A stretch of 64,000 bases of DNA from Paralithodes platypus. Its lineage: Eukaryota; Arthropoda; Malacostraca; Decapoda; Lithodidae. Each line of letters begins with the position of its first letter. The first letter of the stretch is position 1. The notes beneath the pieces are model-generated. The model was not told the DNA's origin. It saw only the letters and a list, made by a program, of their open reading frames with translations, and did no database searches. A program made the position numbers and the translations under genes. The stretch spans positions 37,138,895-37,202,894 of the forward strand of contig CM064502.1 of assembly GCA_032716605.1 (NCBI GenBank), in the 5' to 3' direction. Of this stretch, positions 10,583 to 21,142 are shown piece after piece.

Positions 10583-11640
10583 GTTCCCTATCAAGGGAGG
10601 AGAGGGTATTTTGGATTCTCTCTGTTTCACTCCATAAGTTTGGAGATTTTAAGAAGTTTCACCTCATTAGTTTGGCGATCCAGAATCTCGAAATTCGCTG
10701 ATGACACACAAAATGCAAGCAAAGTAACTCACCATCGCACATACAACAGATTCAGAATGATCTAGACAAGCTATCTAACTGGGCTCAGACATGGCAGATG
10801 AAGTTCAACATGGGTAAATGCAAAGTGTTCTACATCGGCAGTAAAAATAAAGGCACAAACTATTCGATTAACGGAATTCAACTAGAGAACGTAAATAAAG
10901 AAACGGACATTGGAGTAATTATAACAAGTAATTTAAAACCTGCCCAAGAAGTCGCTGAAGTTGTTAGAAAAGCAAATAAAATTATTGGATTCATTGGGAG
11001 ATCTTTTGAGTATAAATCCCAAAACGTTATACGCACTTTATGTAATTAATTGGTTCGTCCGCATTTGGAATATTGTGTCCGGTTTTGGTCGCCATACTAT
11101 ATACTGTATAGGACATTAATAAACTATAGAGAATACAACGCAGAGTAACTAAAATGATTCCCCGATTAAGAAACAATTCCGTATGAGGAACGACTATAAG
11201 AGTTAAACCTATTTACCTTGACAAACCGCAGAATATAAAGGGACCTATCCTAATCCAAGACTTTGAAATTATCAAAGCCAATGACAACAGGATGCAAGTA
11301 TGTACTGTACTTCACATTTGATAACTCAAATTACACAAGAAATAATGGTTACACAATTATCAGTAAGGGGTTTCATTCACACGAAGCGAAGCACTTCTTA
11401 TTCAACAGAGTGGTCAACTTATGGAATAAATTGCCAAGAAGTATTGTAGAGTGCCACACAGTCCAAACATTCAAATATCGCCTTGACAAATATCTTGCCA
11501 TGAACCCATGACTAACTGCGTTTGTGCCTGAGTAATGTGACCGTTTTAGTATCATACATAGTATTATAATTTTGTTTTCTGACCTCAGCTATTCTGGAGC
11601 TGAAGCCCTTCAGTTGATGGCTGTGGCAAAGTTTGTTTTT
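10583..11640 (+). mobile_element. CR1/jockey-like LINE 3' part (unit A)
   Basis: 5'-truncated non-LTR element. The RT catalytic box reads KFADDTQ near 10692. It is followed (after a shift) by the palm/thumb segment WQMKFNMGKCKVFYIGS at 10795-10845 and DIGVIITSNLKP. The C-terminal part ends LFNRVVNLWNKLPRSIVECH and FKYRLDKYLAMNP at 11509, in a separate frame. TAA at 11047 and several indels disable it. The 3' UTR runs beyond 11510, with the boundary uncertain. It is related to, but distinct from, the reverse-strand LINE at 13850-16814 (compare NLKPSQQCSEVVKKANKIIG). Confidence 0.78.
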
Positions 11641-12267
11641 GTTTCTCACAAGCAGCCTAGTAAGGATCGGTAGGTATGGTGTTGCTTGCCTTTCTTTGTA
11701 TTCCTTTGTATTATAAGACGGTATATCCCTTACAAGTCTTGATATTTTTGATTTTATTTTTTTTCTGGACGAGCGTTAGCAACCCTACGATTAGACTGTG
11801 TACATACTTAGCTTGAAAGTGGTCTGGGGGGATTTTATTGATGTTAGTTGGAAGTGGGGCTGGAGAGGTGATTGTATTTATTTATTTAATATGTACCATT
11901 TTGTTTATTCTAAATGGCAAACAAAATATGCTTTGCTCGAAATGGTATGTCAATTAAAACTCTCAATCAAACCAAAATAACTCCCAAAACGTCGAATACA
12001 GTCGTGTTCGAATAGAACATTTTGCAAGGTAATGATCTCGTGGTTGCATTACCCTCCAAGCAAGCTACACATTGTGTAGGAGCCTAAAGCATAAGCAAAT
12101 TTGATGGGGTCTTACCAGTATTAATTTGTTTGTTTTGTTTGTTGATATCATATATTATTGCACAATTGTACAATAACCTGTTGTGAAATTCAATGTATTA
12201 ATTATAAGATATTAGGGAAATGTATGATACCTTTTTAGCCATATTTTTATAGAATCTACTTTTATAG
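11641..12267. other. Gene-free AT-rich spacer
   Basis: Only short spurious frames. The reading frame at 11798-11980 has no domain and is not conserved as protein. Repeated at 31270-31888. Confidence 0.6.
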
Positions 12268-12271
12268 TTAA

Positions 12272-12471
12272 CCCCTTACGCACAATGACGCCATTTTGAC
12301 CATGATTCAGGAAAATGGTAGACAATGTTGTGTAATTTAAAGAGAACCTATTCTATTCAGAGGGTTTATTGAGATGTATTTCTTTGAGTCCTAGAGGTAA
12401 ATTATAAGCTAAGGAAAATCCTCCTATGTTAACCAGAATATGATGAAAATTACATCATCGTGTTGAAGAGG
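12272..12471. mobile_element. 200-bp palindromic TTAA MITE (unit A)
   Basis: TTAA at 12268-12271 and 12472-12475. Left end CCCCTTACGCACAATGACG pairs imperfectly with the complement of CATCGTGTTGAAGAGG at the right. Unit B copy at 31893-32092 has the same length. Confidence 0.7.
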
Positions 12472-12566
12472 TTAATGGATGCTCAAACCATTGTAAATAC
12501 TGTATGTTATAACTATATTGTAATGGTCTCTAAAGCTATAGCGTTATGATTTCATGATTAAACAAG

Positions 12567-12638
12567 GCGATGGTGGTATAGTGGTGAGCATAGCTGCCTT
12601 CCAAGCAGTTGACCCGGGTTCGATTCCCGGCCATCGCA
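12567..12638 (+). tRNA. tRNA-Gly (anticodon TCC), copy A1
   Basis: A 72-nt cloverleaf decoding GGA. Acceptor stem GCGATGG pairs with CCATCGC, discriminator A, no encoded CCA. Anticodon stem GCTGC/GCAGT encloses loop CTTCCAA with TCC at 12600-12602. T arm CCGGG-TTCGATT-CCCGG. Internal promoter boxes TGGTATAGTGG (A) and GGTTCGATTCC (B) are intact. A TTTTT pol III terminator follows at 12648-12652. Likely functional. Confidence 0.95.
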
Positions 12639-12724
12639 AAATATAACTTTTTATTATGAGGAGAAAGTGATTGAATGGATTTGTAAGATGTGCAGACTAG
12701 CATGGGGAGAGTGTCGGAGGATTG

Positions 12725-12824
12725 GAAGTAAATACGTCCCTTGATTTTGGCCCTGTCATTCTTTCAACTCTGGGGGAGGCACTCGTTACAGGTAGTTTTG
12801 CCTGGTCTCCCTCATTCACATTAA
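12725..12824 (+). mobile_element. LINE 3'-end remnant (unit A)
   Basis: ACGTCCCTTGATTTTGGCCC...GGGGGAGGCACTCGTTACAGG...CCTCATTCACA is the plus-strand equivalent of the 3' end of the LINE found in reverse at 43645-43740. About 100 bp, extremely 5'-truncated. Confidence 0.7.
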
Positions 12825-13640
12825 AGAATTATCCCTCAATACCTCCACCATATACAAACTAATAACACACACAAAGCCACTCCAACAGCTTCCTCTCTCT
12901 CTCCAACACCCCTTCTACCCTCTCAACATTCTTGGTAAAGTAGATATGAGGTGCCGTACCATATATATACAGACTAATAACACACACAACAAAGCCACTC
13001 CAACAGCTTCCTCTCTCTCTCCAACACTCCTTCGAAAAGTGGATACGAAGAGTCATTGTAAAGGCTTATCCCTCAATACCTTCACCATCTCCATATACAG
13101 ACTAATAACACACACAACAAAGACACTCCAACAACTTCCTCTCTCTCTCCAACACCCCTTCTCCCCTCTCTATACTCTTCGAAAAGTAGATACGAGGTGC
13201 CGTTGTAAAGACTTATCCCTCAGTACCTTCACCATATATTACAGACACATAACACACATAACAAAACCACTCCAACAGCTTCCTTTCTCTCTCTCTCCAA
13301 CACCCCTTCTCCCCTCTCAACACTTTTAGAAAAGTAGTTACGAGGTGCAGTTGTAAAGGCTTATCCCTCAATACCTTCGCCATCACCATATACAGATTAA
13401 TAACACACACACGACAAAGCCACTCCAGCAGCTTCCTCTCTCTCTCTCTCTCTCTCTCTCCATCACTCCTTCTCCACTCTCGATACTCTTCGAAAAGTAG
13501 ATACGAGGTACCGTTGTAAAGGCTTATCCCTCAATATCATCACCATATACAGTACAGACAAATAACGCACATAACAAAGCCACTCCCAACAGCTTCCTCT
13601 CTCTCTCTCCAACATCCCTTCTCCCTTCTCAACACCCTTC
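12825..13640. repeat. Minisatellite, about 150-bp period (unit A)
   Basis: Five to six imperfect tandem units. Each has TTATCCCTCAATACCTTCACC, a CATATACAGA...ATAACACAC block, CAAAGCCACTCCAACAGCTTCC, a CT microsatellite, and CTTCGAAAAGTAGATACGAGG. Unit starts near 12829, 13065, 13214, 13360 and 13525. CT-run length and unit size vary. Matches 32445-33390. Confidence 0.85.
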
Positions 13641-13849
13641 GAAATGTACAAAGGAGTACAAAGAAATAAAGCAACAACAGATATGGTGACCCTTCTAGGC
13701 TGCTTGTCCTCCAAAATGCTGAGGATCAATTGTCCAAACAGTGGTTTAGAGTGGGTAAGGGAACATTGGAAAGGGAACTACGGCCCTGGAACTAATGTCC
13801 GTGGCAAGATTAGGAAGTTAGTAGGGGACAGATGGGTTAGTAACTAAGG

Positions 13850-16814
13850 GGGGGATAAAATAAAGTTATTAATTTACAAACTCAGTCAGTCGCGGGTTTG
13901 ATGCAAGATATTTGTCTAGGCGAAGTTTAAATGAATCAACGGTGCTGCAGTCTATAACGTCTTGGGGAAGCCCATTCCACACAAGTTGACAACTCGATTG
14001 AAGAGGAAATTCTTAGATTCGTGCGAGTTAAAAGATTTACCGATAATTTTGCAACCGTTTCCGTTTCCCCGCGTGTAATTAGATTGGTCGATAGTGAAGT
14101 ACTTACTACAGCTCATATTGTCGATGCCTTTGATGATTTTGAACACTTGAATTAAATTGCCTCTTAATCTGCGCTGGGTTAAAGGAAATAGATTTAATTC
14201 TCTAAGACGCTCCTCGTATGGTTTGTTCTTTAGGCAAGGTATAATTTTGGTAATTCTACGTTGAACTCGTTCTACCTTGTCTATATCTTTTTGGTAATAA
14301 GGGCACCAGGATTGAACGCAGTATTCCAGAAGAGGGCGGACTAAGGAATTCTAAAGGGTTAGGATAACTTCTTTGGATTTATGCTCAAATGACCTGCCTA
14401 TAAAGCCAATTATTTTGTTTGCTTTCTTAACAACTTCTGAACATTGTTGACTCGGTTTCAGGTTACTCGATATTGTTACCCCCAGATCGGTTTCTCTGTT
14501 TACATTCTTAAGCTGAGTGCCATTCATCGAATAGTTTGCTTTCTCATTTTGGTATCCGATATGTAGTACTTTACATTTATCCATATTGAAACTCATTTGC
14601 CAAATTTGGGCCCAATGTGACAACTTATCTAGATTGTGTTGCATATCGTCAACTTGTTCTTTTGAGAGTATGCTATTTGCAATTTTTGTATCATCAGCAC
14701 ATTTTGAGATTGTACAGGTGAGACCCTCATCTATGTAAATTAGAAAGAGAATTGGTCCTAGTACCGATCCCTGGGGTAACCCGCTACTTACATTGGTCCA
14801 TTTAGATGCCTTACCGTTTATGACTACTCTTTGCTCTCTGTCGCGGAGACAATTTTCTATCCATTTCAACACACCGTCTTGTATTCCATGCGCTTTTAGT
14901 TTTAGCAGTAAACGTTTGTGGGGAACTTTGTCAAAGGCCTTTTGAAAATCAAGGTATATATAATATCTACAGATTTACTCTCATCGTAGAGGTTAAGGAT
15001 ATCGTGGAAGAAGTCTAAGAGGTTTGTTAAACAGGAACTTTTTATACGAAAGCCGTGTTGAGTATCTTTAAGTATGTTATTTTCCTCTAAGTGATTTACG
15101 AGTCTCTCTCTTATGAGCGTTTCTAGCATTTTACATACAACCGAGGTTAAGCTAATTGGACGATAGTTACTGGGTAGGGATTTGCTGCCTTTTTTAAAAA
15201 TCGGTGTTACGTTAGCTAGCTTCCACTGATCAGGCATAGTTCCAGTCTGCAAGGATTTATTGAATAGCAATGTCAGTGGTTTGGAGAGCTCATCCTTAGC
15301 TTCCTTTAGAACTCTAGGTGAGATTGTATCAGGTCCGGGCGTTTTATTTACCTTGAGTTTATCTAAACATTTCAATACTTCTCTCTCTGTAATGGTGATA
15401 TTGCCTTGAACATCAGAATTATCTATCTGAATCGGCGATGCTTTAGGGATATCAATGAGGTCTTCTGTTGTAAAAACTGATGCAAAGAAGGTATTGAGGG
15501 CATTACTCGTTTGTACTTCGTCTTTGGTGTATTCTCCATTTTCATCGACTAACAGTTGAAGTAACTACTCTCTTCTTTCTGATATAACTATAGAATTATT
15601 TTGGGTTTGTTTTACTTTGATTCACAACATGTAACTCCAGGATCTTTCTACTTTGCTTAACCCCTCCCGCCCGGGCTCGCCTTCCTAATGACAGTATTGA
15701 GATCCGGGTGATCTGGCCGAAAAACTTCTTTAGTTCCACGCATCTCTAAACATAGGTGTGTTTCGTATCTGTAGACTGGCATTGAGTATAGCTCTCTAGG
15801 TCAACTGGTTCAGTTGTGATGGCGATTTCCTTGGAGAGAGTTTCGATGTAATGTTAGCAATATCAGACACTTTTCAACACTAAATCTGTTCTAGCAGACA
15901 ACACAATTACAAACTCCGACTCGTCTTCTTGTTTTCGGAGGTACGGTGTCGCAAAGACAGGCTTTGTTTACATACGTCGGATGCACAGCTTTCATAACAC
16001 GCTTAATAGGCTTTCAAGCTTGAGGATTTCAAGGGGACACCCGGGCTCCTGCCCATCTGCCGCGGTGCCATTTTGAGATGCTGCCCGGGCGGGAAGGGTT
16101 AATTAACCTTTTGGCTTTGCGTCGTAGTCCTACAAATTTCACCCGTTCTTCGTCATTTTGTGAGGATTTTAATAATTCATTAGCAAACTTTTTAGCAAGC
16201 AGACAGTTTGAAGTATCTTTATTCCACCATATGGGCTTATCATTATGGCCTGTACGCTGTATTTTCGATGGTATGCAGTCTTGCACTGCTTTTAGGTAAG
16301 GGTTTGCGAATTATTCCCAAGATGTATTTATGTCGTTATTGTTAATTAAAAAGCTCCAGTCAGTTTCTTTAAACATTGCTCTAAGTTTACGAAAGTTTGC
16401 TTGCTTGAAAGTAGGGACTTTCTCGATGCTGCTATTTGGTTCGTTACTCGTAAACTTTAAACTGAAAGTTGTCGTACGATGGTTGCTGTTACTGAATTCA
16501 TCACCGACATTCAAATTCTCTATCAATTCTTCTTTAGTTGAAAGTACAAGGTCAAGGACATTATTTCCACGGGTTGGAGATCTAACAAATTGATATAGCG
16601 AACTCTCTTGCAAGTTTGCATACAGGTCTTGTCCAGAGTGTGAAGTAATACTATCTCCCCACTTGGTCACAGGTAAGTTGAAGTCGCCAAAAATTACGGT
16701 ATCTTGTGAGTTACTTAAGTCTGCAATTTGCTCATAAATTTCTCGGTTAGTTTGCATTGATTGAGCTGGAGGTCTGTATATTAGTGCAAGTATTATTTTT
16801 GTAAATAAATACAA
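13850..16814 (-). mobile_element. CR1-like LINE, reverse strand (unit A)
   Basis: Non-LTR element with an AP endonuclease C-terminal part (DTVIFGDFNLPVTKWGD, GNNVLDLVLST, NSNHRTT; 16300-16800), a linker disrupted by a MITE at 15661-16102, and RT (NKTPGPDTISPRVL, NVTPIFKKGSKSLPSNYRPI, QHGFR, SGLPQGSVLGPILFLIYI, CADDTKIA; 15400-14350). A degenerate C-terminal region runs to 13900. The RT metal-binding box is ADD. A frameshift near 14965 breaks the frame, and the first endonuclease blocks are missing (5' truncation). The 3' end is near 13850 (AATAAAGTTATTA region). It lies inside minisatellite sequence: a unit remnant resumes at 16815. Confidence 0.88.
15661..16102. mobile_element. GC-ended TTAA MITE inside the LINE (unit A)
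   Basis: TTAA at 15657-15660 on the left and TTAATTAA at 16099-16106 on the right. Ends CCCCTCCCGCCCGGGC and GCCCGGGCGGGAAGGG are inverted repeats. It splits the LINE frame between GLRRKAKRL and SKVERSW. Unit B has the same insertion at 35415-35900 with about 45 extra internal bases, so unit A lost a piece near 15735. Confidence 0.85.
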
Positions 16815-16946
16815 ATGTAGATAAATGTAGATATGATGTGCCTTTTTAAAGGCCTATCACTCAATACCTTCATCTGACCTGACTGATAATAAACTCAACC
16901 CATTGTAAATATACTATAAAGTGTAATGATTTCTATGAAGTGCAAG

Positions 16947-17018
16947 GCGATGGTGGTATAGTGGTGAGCATAGCTGCCTTCCAAGCAGTTGACCCGGGTT
17001 CGATTCCCGGCCATCGCA
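16947..17018 (+). tRNA. tRNA-Gly (anticodon TCC), copy A2
   Basis: Same 72-nt sequence as 12567-12638, with intact A and B boxes. The 5' flank (CCATTGTAAATA...GTAATGATTTC) resembles the flank of copy A1, so the pair probably arose by local duplication. No run of four T follows closely (ATATATATTGTATTACG), so termination may be weak. Confidence 0.92.
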
Positions 17019-17091
17019 AAATATATATTGTATTACGATTCTCACAATAGGTCAGGTTGTCAAAACTAGTCAAGAAATGGAAATTTATTAA

Positions 17092-17301
17092 CCCCTTCTA
17101 TACCGGTGACGTCTTTTAATTGTATTCTGGCTACTATTAGACGATTTATTAAGTTTTAAAAGTGCCTCCAGCATTTAAATTAACAGGCTTCGAACCATCT
17201 CCCTTAACCATTTGTACTACCACAGATTTGTCTTTAAACTGCATAAAATCGTCTTAATTTAGCTAGAATATCATATAAGAACGTCACCGGTATAGAAGGG
17301 A
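17092..17301. mobile_element. Palindromic TTAA MITE 1 of 3 (unit A)
   Basis: TTAA at 17088-17091 and 17302-17305. CCCCTTCTATACCGGTGACG at the left pairs with CGTCACCGGTATAGAAGGGA at the right, and pairing continues for about 70 bp per arm (ATTCTGGCTA against TAGCTAGAAT). Confidence 0.88.
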
Positions 17302-17305
17302 TTAA

Positions 17306-17518
17306 CTCATTCAGTTCCAGGGACGCCCTTTTCATTATATTCTGACAAATATTTGACGATTTTATTCAGCTTAGGAAAGAAACTAGCAATAAAACGCTTC
17401 AAACAATCTCAATCAACTCTGTTAACTACCCCAGATTCTTCCTTAGCTGCATAATACTGTCTAAATATAGCTAGAATAGAATATAACACGTCGCTGGTAC
17501 TCAAAGGGTTAGGGGGAC
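17306..17518. mobile_element. Palindromic TTAA MITE 2 of 3 (unit A)
   Basis: Shares its left TTAA (17302-17305) with the first element and ends at TTAG (17519-17522), a mutated TTAA. Ends CTCATTCAGTTCCAGGGACG and CGTCGCTGGTACTCAAAGGG. Inner ATTCTGACAA/TAGCTAGAATA arms show kinship to its neighbours. Confidence 0.72.
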
Positions 17519-17522
17519 GCGA

Positions 17523-17696
17523 TCTTCATCATATTCTGACAACTATTAGACTATTTTATTCAGCTTAGGAAGGACCTCTAACACTTCAAACTATCACAAT
17601 CATCTCTTAACTACCACAGATCCTTTCTAAGCTGCATAATGTCTTTTATATAATAGCTAGAATGAAATATAACGCACGTCGCTGGTACTCAAGGGG
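17523..17696. mobile_element. Palindromic TTAA MITE 3 of 3 (unit A)
   Basis: Between TTAG at 17519-17522 and TTAA at 17697-17700. Left end GGGGACGCGATCTTC is partly degraded, and the right end CGTCGCTGGTACTCAAGGGG matches the right end of MITE 2. Confidence 0.68.
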
Positions 17697-17966
17697 TTAA
17701 TAACAGTTAAATATAACCGTGTGAATCAGAGGTACGATAAAGCTAATAAGTCATGTCTTGGCTGTCATTACGCTTGGTTCGCTCTGTGCTTTATTAATGT
17801 CTGTCAGATGTTGAGTAGGGTGGGTAAGGGTAGGAATATGTTTGTATATCCCACTCGAAATTAATCAATCGAGTTTAGATATTGCCGATACCAATTATTG
17901 ATCAACATAGACTTGCTGCTGAGACCTCACTTATTATTTGGCCGACTGTACAGGTGCGGTCATTAA

Positions 17967-18172
17967 CCCTTTGAGGATATCACCCGTTTTAGCAGTTTAT
18001 TCTGGCTAGCATCCCTCGATTATATACAGCTTAGGAAAGATCTGTAGGCATTGGAAGGGTAAAGACTATCTCAATTATCCTTCTGACTTCCATACTCCCT
18101 TCCTAGTCTGAATTAAATCGTCTAATCGTCAGGCAGAACACAGAAAATAAATTAGTAATAGATCCTCAGAGG
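17967..18172. mobile_element. Palindromic TTAA MITE, diverged (unit A)
   Basis: Left TTAA at 17963-17966 followed by CCCTTTGAGGATAT. The right end GATCCTCAGAGGG is followed by GTAA, a decayed TTAA. Unit B copy at 37754-37959. Confidence 0.68.
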
Positions 18173-18191
18173 GTAAATGTTGTCGTGATTT

Positions 18192-18280
18192 ATTATAGGA
18201 TAGCTCAGACTGAATCATTAATTGTTCATCTGTTATTATAGGATAGCTCAGACTGAATCATTAATTGTTCATCTGTTATT
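18192..18280. repeat. Perfect 43-bp tandem duplication (unit A)
   Basis: ATTATAGGATAGCTCAGACT...CATCTGTT occurs twice in a row. It is conserved in unit B at about 37979-38066, so it predates the large duplication. Confidence 0.85.
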
Positions 18281-18329
18281 TTCATATCAGAAGTTCGATT
18301 GAGGGAGATGATTCACATTTTGGTAGATT

Positions 18330-18661
18330 TTTTTGTTTGTTCGTGTATTCATTATTTTTCTAGTTTCCTCCCTAGACCTCCATTGAACTTAAAACAATAT
18401 CCATTAGACCCCCCCTTGTAGATTAATGTGTACATTTGTCGGTGGAATATCGGCCGGTTCTTCCAAAATTACAGGCTCACTATCTTTTGCCAAGAAACAA
18501 AATCGACACCTAAATAGCACGAAAGGTCTTAATATTGACAAAGAAATGGGGCGAAAGATCTTAACATTGACAAACTAATGGGGTAAACATCATATAATCT
18601 GAAAACTAATGGGGCTAAACAGGGGGGAGATGGGGGTCTAGAAACAACAATACATCTCCCC
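18330..18661. mobile_element. GGGGAG-family MITE, left end decayed (unit A)
   Basis: Right end ACATCTCCCC followed by TTAA at 18662-18665. Internal ATTACAGGCTCACTATC matches the family of 10247 and 19024. The left TTAA is no longer visible, so the left boundary is approximate. Confidence 0.6.
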
Positions 18662-18665
18662 TTAA

Positions 18666-19019
18666 TCAGTTCGAAGGTTCAAAGTATGTCAGAATTTGTG
18701 ACAGCAAATGTACACTCGGATGCCATAATCTCTAGCCCACTCATAAATAGCTTTAAATGTGTTGAACATATCACCCCCTTTAGGTCGTTCTTCAATTAGT
18801 TTTGCACCAAATTCTTCACTTAAGAACTATTGATCCTTCATCAGTGAGGTTTAAAGAAAATGTTCACAAACTTTCATTGATGTACTCAAAATGTGATTTA
18901 AATGTCAATATAGCACATCCTTTATGTCGTTCTTAAATGGGTTTCGCACCAAATCCGGCACTTTAGAATGTCACATCCGTAATCACAGTTCCAACATGAA
19001 ACTTTTGGCACCAGTTTAG
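18666..19019. other. Noncoding spacer holding the gypsy empty site
   Basis: No gene. Two diverged copies of a segment with GTCGTTCTT...TTTGCACCAAAT appear at 18786 and 18928. Bases 18880-18883 (ATGT) are the unoccupied target of the 11.3-kb gypsy element that sits at the same place in unit B. Confidence 0.75.
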
Positions 19020-19023
19020 TTAA

Positions 19024-19350
19024 GGGGAGGTTTTTAGTTTGTTTCCTACTCCTCCAGCAATCTAAAAATGTCACCCCCTTGACCTCCTTTCAAGATAAAT
19101 TTGTACATTTTTCGGTAGAAAAATGTCCAGGCCGAAGGCCAATTACTCTTAAATTACAGGCTCGCTATCGCTCGCCAAGATAAAATTGACACCTAAATGG
19201 CACGAAATATCTTAAAATTGACAAAATGGGGCATAAATTCTTAAAATCGCCAAACTAATGGGGCGAACGTTTTAAAATCTTAAAAGCAACGGGGCTAGAC
19301 ATGAGGGAGAAAGGGGTCAAGAAAAAAGTCCCTCAAGTGGATATCTCCCC
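19024..19350. mobile_element. GGGGAGG-type TTAA MITE
   Basis: TTAA at 19020-19023 and 19351-19354. Ends GGGGAGGTTTTTAG and ATATCTCCCC. It lies about 100 bp before the truncated 5' end of the BEL remnant. The copy before the next BEL is at 50122-50448. Confidence 0.82.
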
Positions 19351-19448
19351 TTAATGTACTCAAAAATGTAATTTAAACTGATTTTTGGGGGTACTTCAAG
19401 CAGCGCCCCCTACCAAATGCACCAATTGGAAAACATAAGAATCATCGA

Positions 19449-19880
19449 TTGGGGATCTCCAATAGACTGTCAATGTATTCCAGCACTCAAACCTTTTGTA
19501 CTCGAGATGTAATACAAATTCTTGTTAGCTCCCGCATTATAAGGAAGGTAATTGAAACTATAGATAGTTTCAATGCCAAAGGCGATCCTGCATATTATGA
19601 TGTTGTTCAGTTCAGCATTCTTACTTCTGAGGGACCAGTTGTAGTTGAGGCCTTAGTTGTAGATAAGTTTCCATCTCGAGTTAGTATGCCAGGCAGAAAT
19701 AGCATTTAATTGTCAAGCAAATGATATTACAAGGCTTCGTTTTGGCAGATCATACTAATAATAAGGAGATTTTTGATGATTTAGATATTATCATAGGTGG
19801 TGATCAATACTACAACTTTGTCTATGGTCAAACTACACAAGATAATGTTCATCTGATACCATCTAATTTGGGAGCGATGT
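19449..19880 (+). pseudogene. BEL/Pao protease-region remnant (unit B side)
   Basis: First recognisable BEL sequence, because the element is truncated upstream and lacks gag and a 5' LTR. The frame from 19449 reads through TFCTRDVIQILVSSRIIRKV. After a shift near 19700, LDIIIGGDQYYNFVYGQT matches the conserved D-I-L-I-G-x-D-x-Y-x-x-F block of the BEL aspartic protease region (DUF1758-type). TAA stops at 19707 and 19880 close the frames. Confidence 0.7.
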
Positions 19881-19903
19881 AATCAGGTACTACAGATGCT
19901 AGA

Positions 19904-21136
19904 GTGGGTGATAATTATGCTGGTGTGACTACATTGCTTCATGTTGCTTCCCAGGAATCTCCTCTAAGGGACGAGATAAGCCTACAGAGTTTATGGGAAA
20001 CAGATGTGATAGGTATCACACACGACAAGATACCTAACCCATTACATGATTCAGTTATATGCAATTTTGAGAAGACTGTGCATTATGATGGGAATGGGAA
20101 GTACAATGTGAAATTGCCATGGAAACCTAATCACTCTCCACTACCGGATATCTATGACTTGGCTAATAGGAGATTGCATTCATTATTATCCAGGCTAAGA
20201 AAAGATTCATCGCTTCTGCACAAGTATGATGCGATAATAAATAATCATATAGCTGATGATTTCCTAGAGGATGTAACTGATGTTCCTGTTCCAGAAGGCG
20301 AGTTGGTACATTATTTGCCCCGTCACTGTGTACAGAAGGCTTCGGAGTCTACGCCGATCAGGATCGTGTAAGATTGTTCAGCAAGGAGTAAACCTGGAGT
20401 ACCAAGCCTGAACGATTGCCTGTATTCTGGACCTTCATTGCTACAAGATTTAGGGAAGGTTCTACTTCGCTTTCGTACTCGTAGGTATGCATGTATTGGA
20501 GACATCAGTAAAGCTTTTCTTCGTATTGGACTTGATGAGGCAGATATAAATGTCACTCGCTTCGTATGGGTGGATGATGTAGATAGTTCAAACAGTAAGT
20601 GGAAAGTATACAGGTTTAAGGTAGTTTTGTTTGGGTCTATTGCTAGCCAGTTTCTCATGTGTGCAGTAATTAGACATCATCTCAGAAAGTTTAACTGTGC
20701 AGTGGCTAGTGAGTTAGAAAGAGGGTTGTATGCAGATAACATTTAGTACACTGATGACACAGAGCAAGGCATGTTAGTATTCTATGATAAAGCCAAGGAA
20801 ATTATGAAAGGTGCTAATCTTACTCTACACCAGTGGGCGTCAAATTCTAGTAAAATGAGTAAGTGTTTTAGTAGTAATGGAGATCTTTCCGCAGACCATG
20901 AGACCCCTACAGTGCTCGGACTCCTGTGGGATACAGCAGAGGATCTACTAGGCTACCATAATCGCCAGCGGGGGTCGTCAGAAACCATAAGTAAGAGACA
21001 GATTCTACGGGTAACGGCGAGAGTGTTTGACCCACTTGGATGGATTACTCCGGTAACTATTAGATCACGTATGCTTCTCCAAGAACTTTGGAAATTAAAC
21101 TTAGGCTGGGATGAGGAGGTGCCTGATGAACTAAAA
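19904..21136 (+). pseudogene. BEL/Pao reverse transcriptase remnant (unit B side)
   Basis: RT domain in one broken frame. LQSLWETDVIGIT precedes the RT. RT blocks are CSARSKPGVPSLNDCLYSGP, ACIGDISKAFLRIGLDEAD (catalytic D), VLFGSIASQFLM, then a decayed active-site strand YADNI-stop-YTDDT where BEL elements normally have YVDD. TAA at 20369 and TAG at 20744 stop it. The connection domain (KRQILRVTARVFDPLGWITP) follows and is cut by the foldback insertion at DELKC. Confidence 0.85.
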
Positions 21137-21142
21137 TGTACA

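Noticed and set aside
12825..13640. CRISPR-like array
   Set aside because: Units are about 150 bp, imperfect and contiguous with no spacers, in eukaryotic DNA; it is a minisatellite.
12946..13729. Ser/Leu-rich open frames in both strands
   Set aside because: Produced by the CT-rich minisatellite; they follow the repeat, not a protein.
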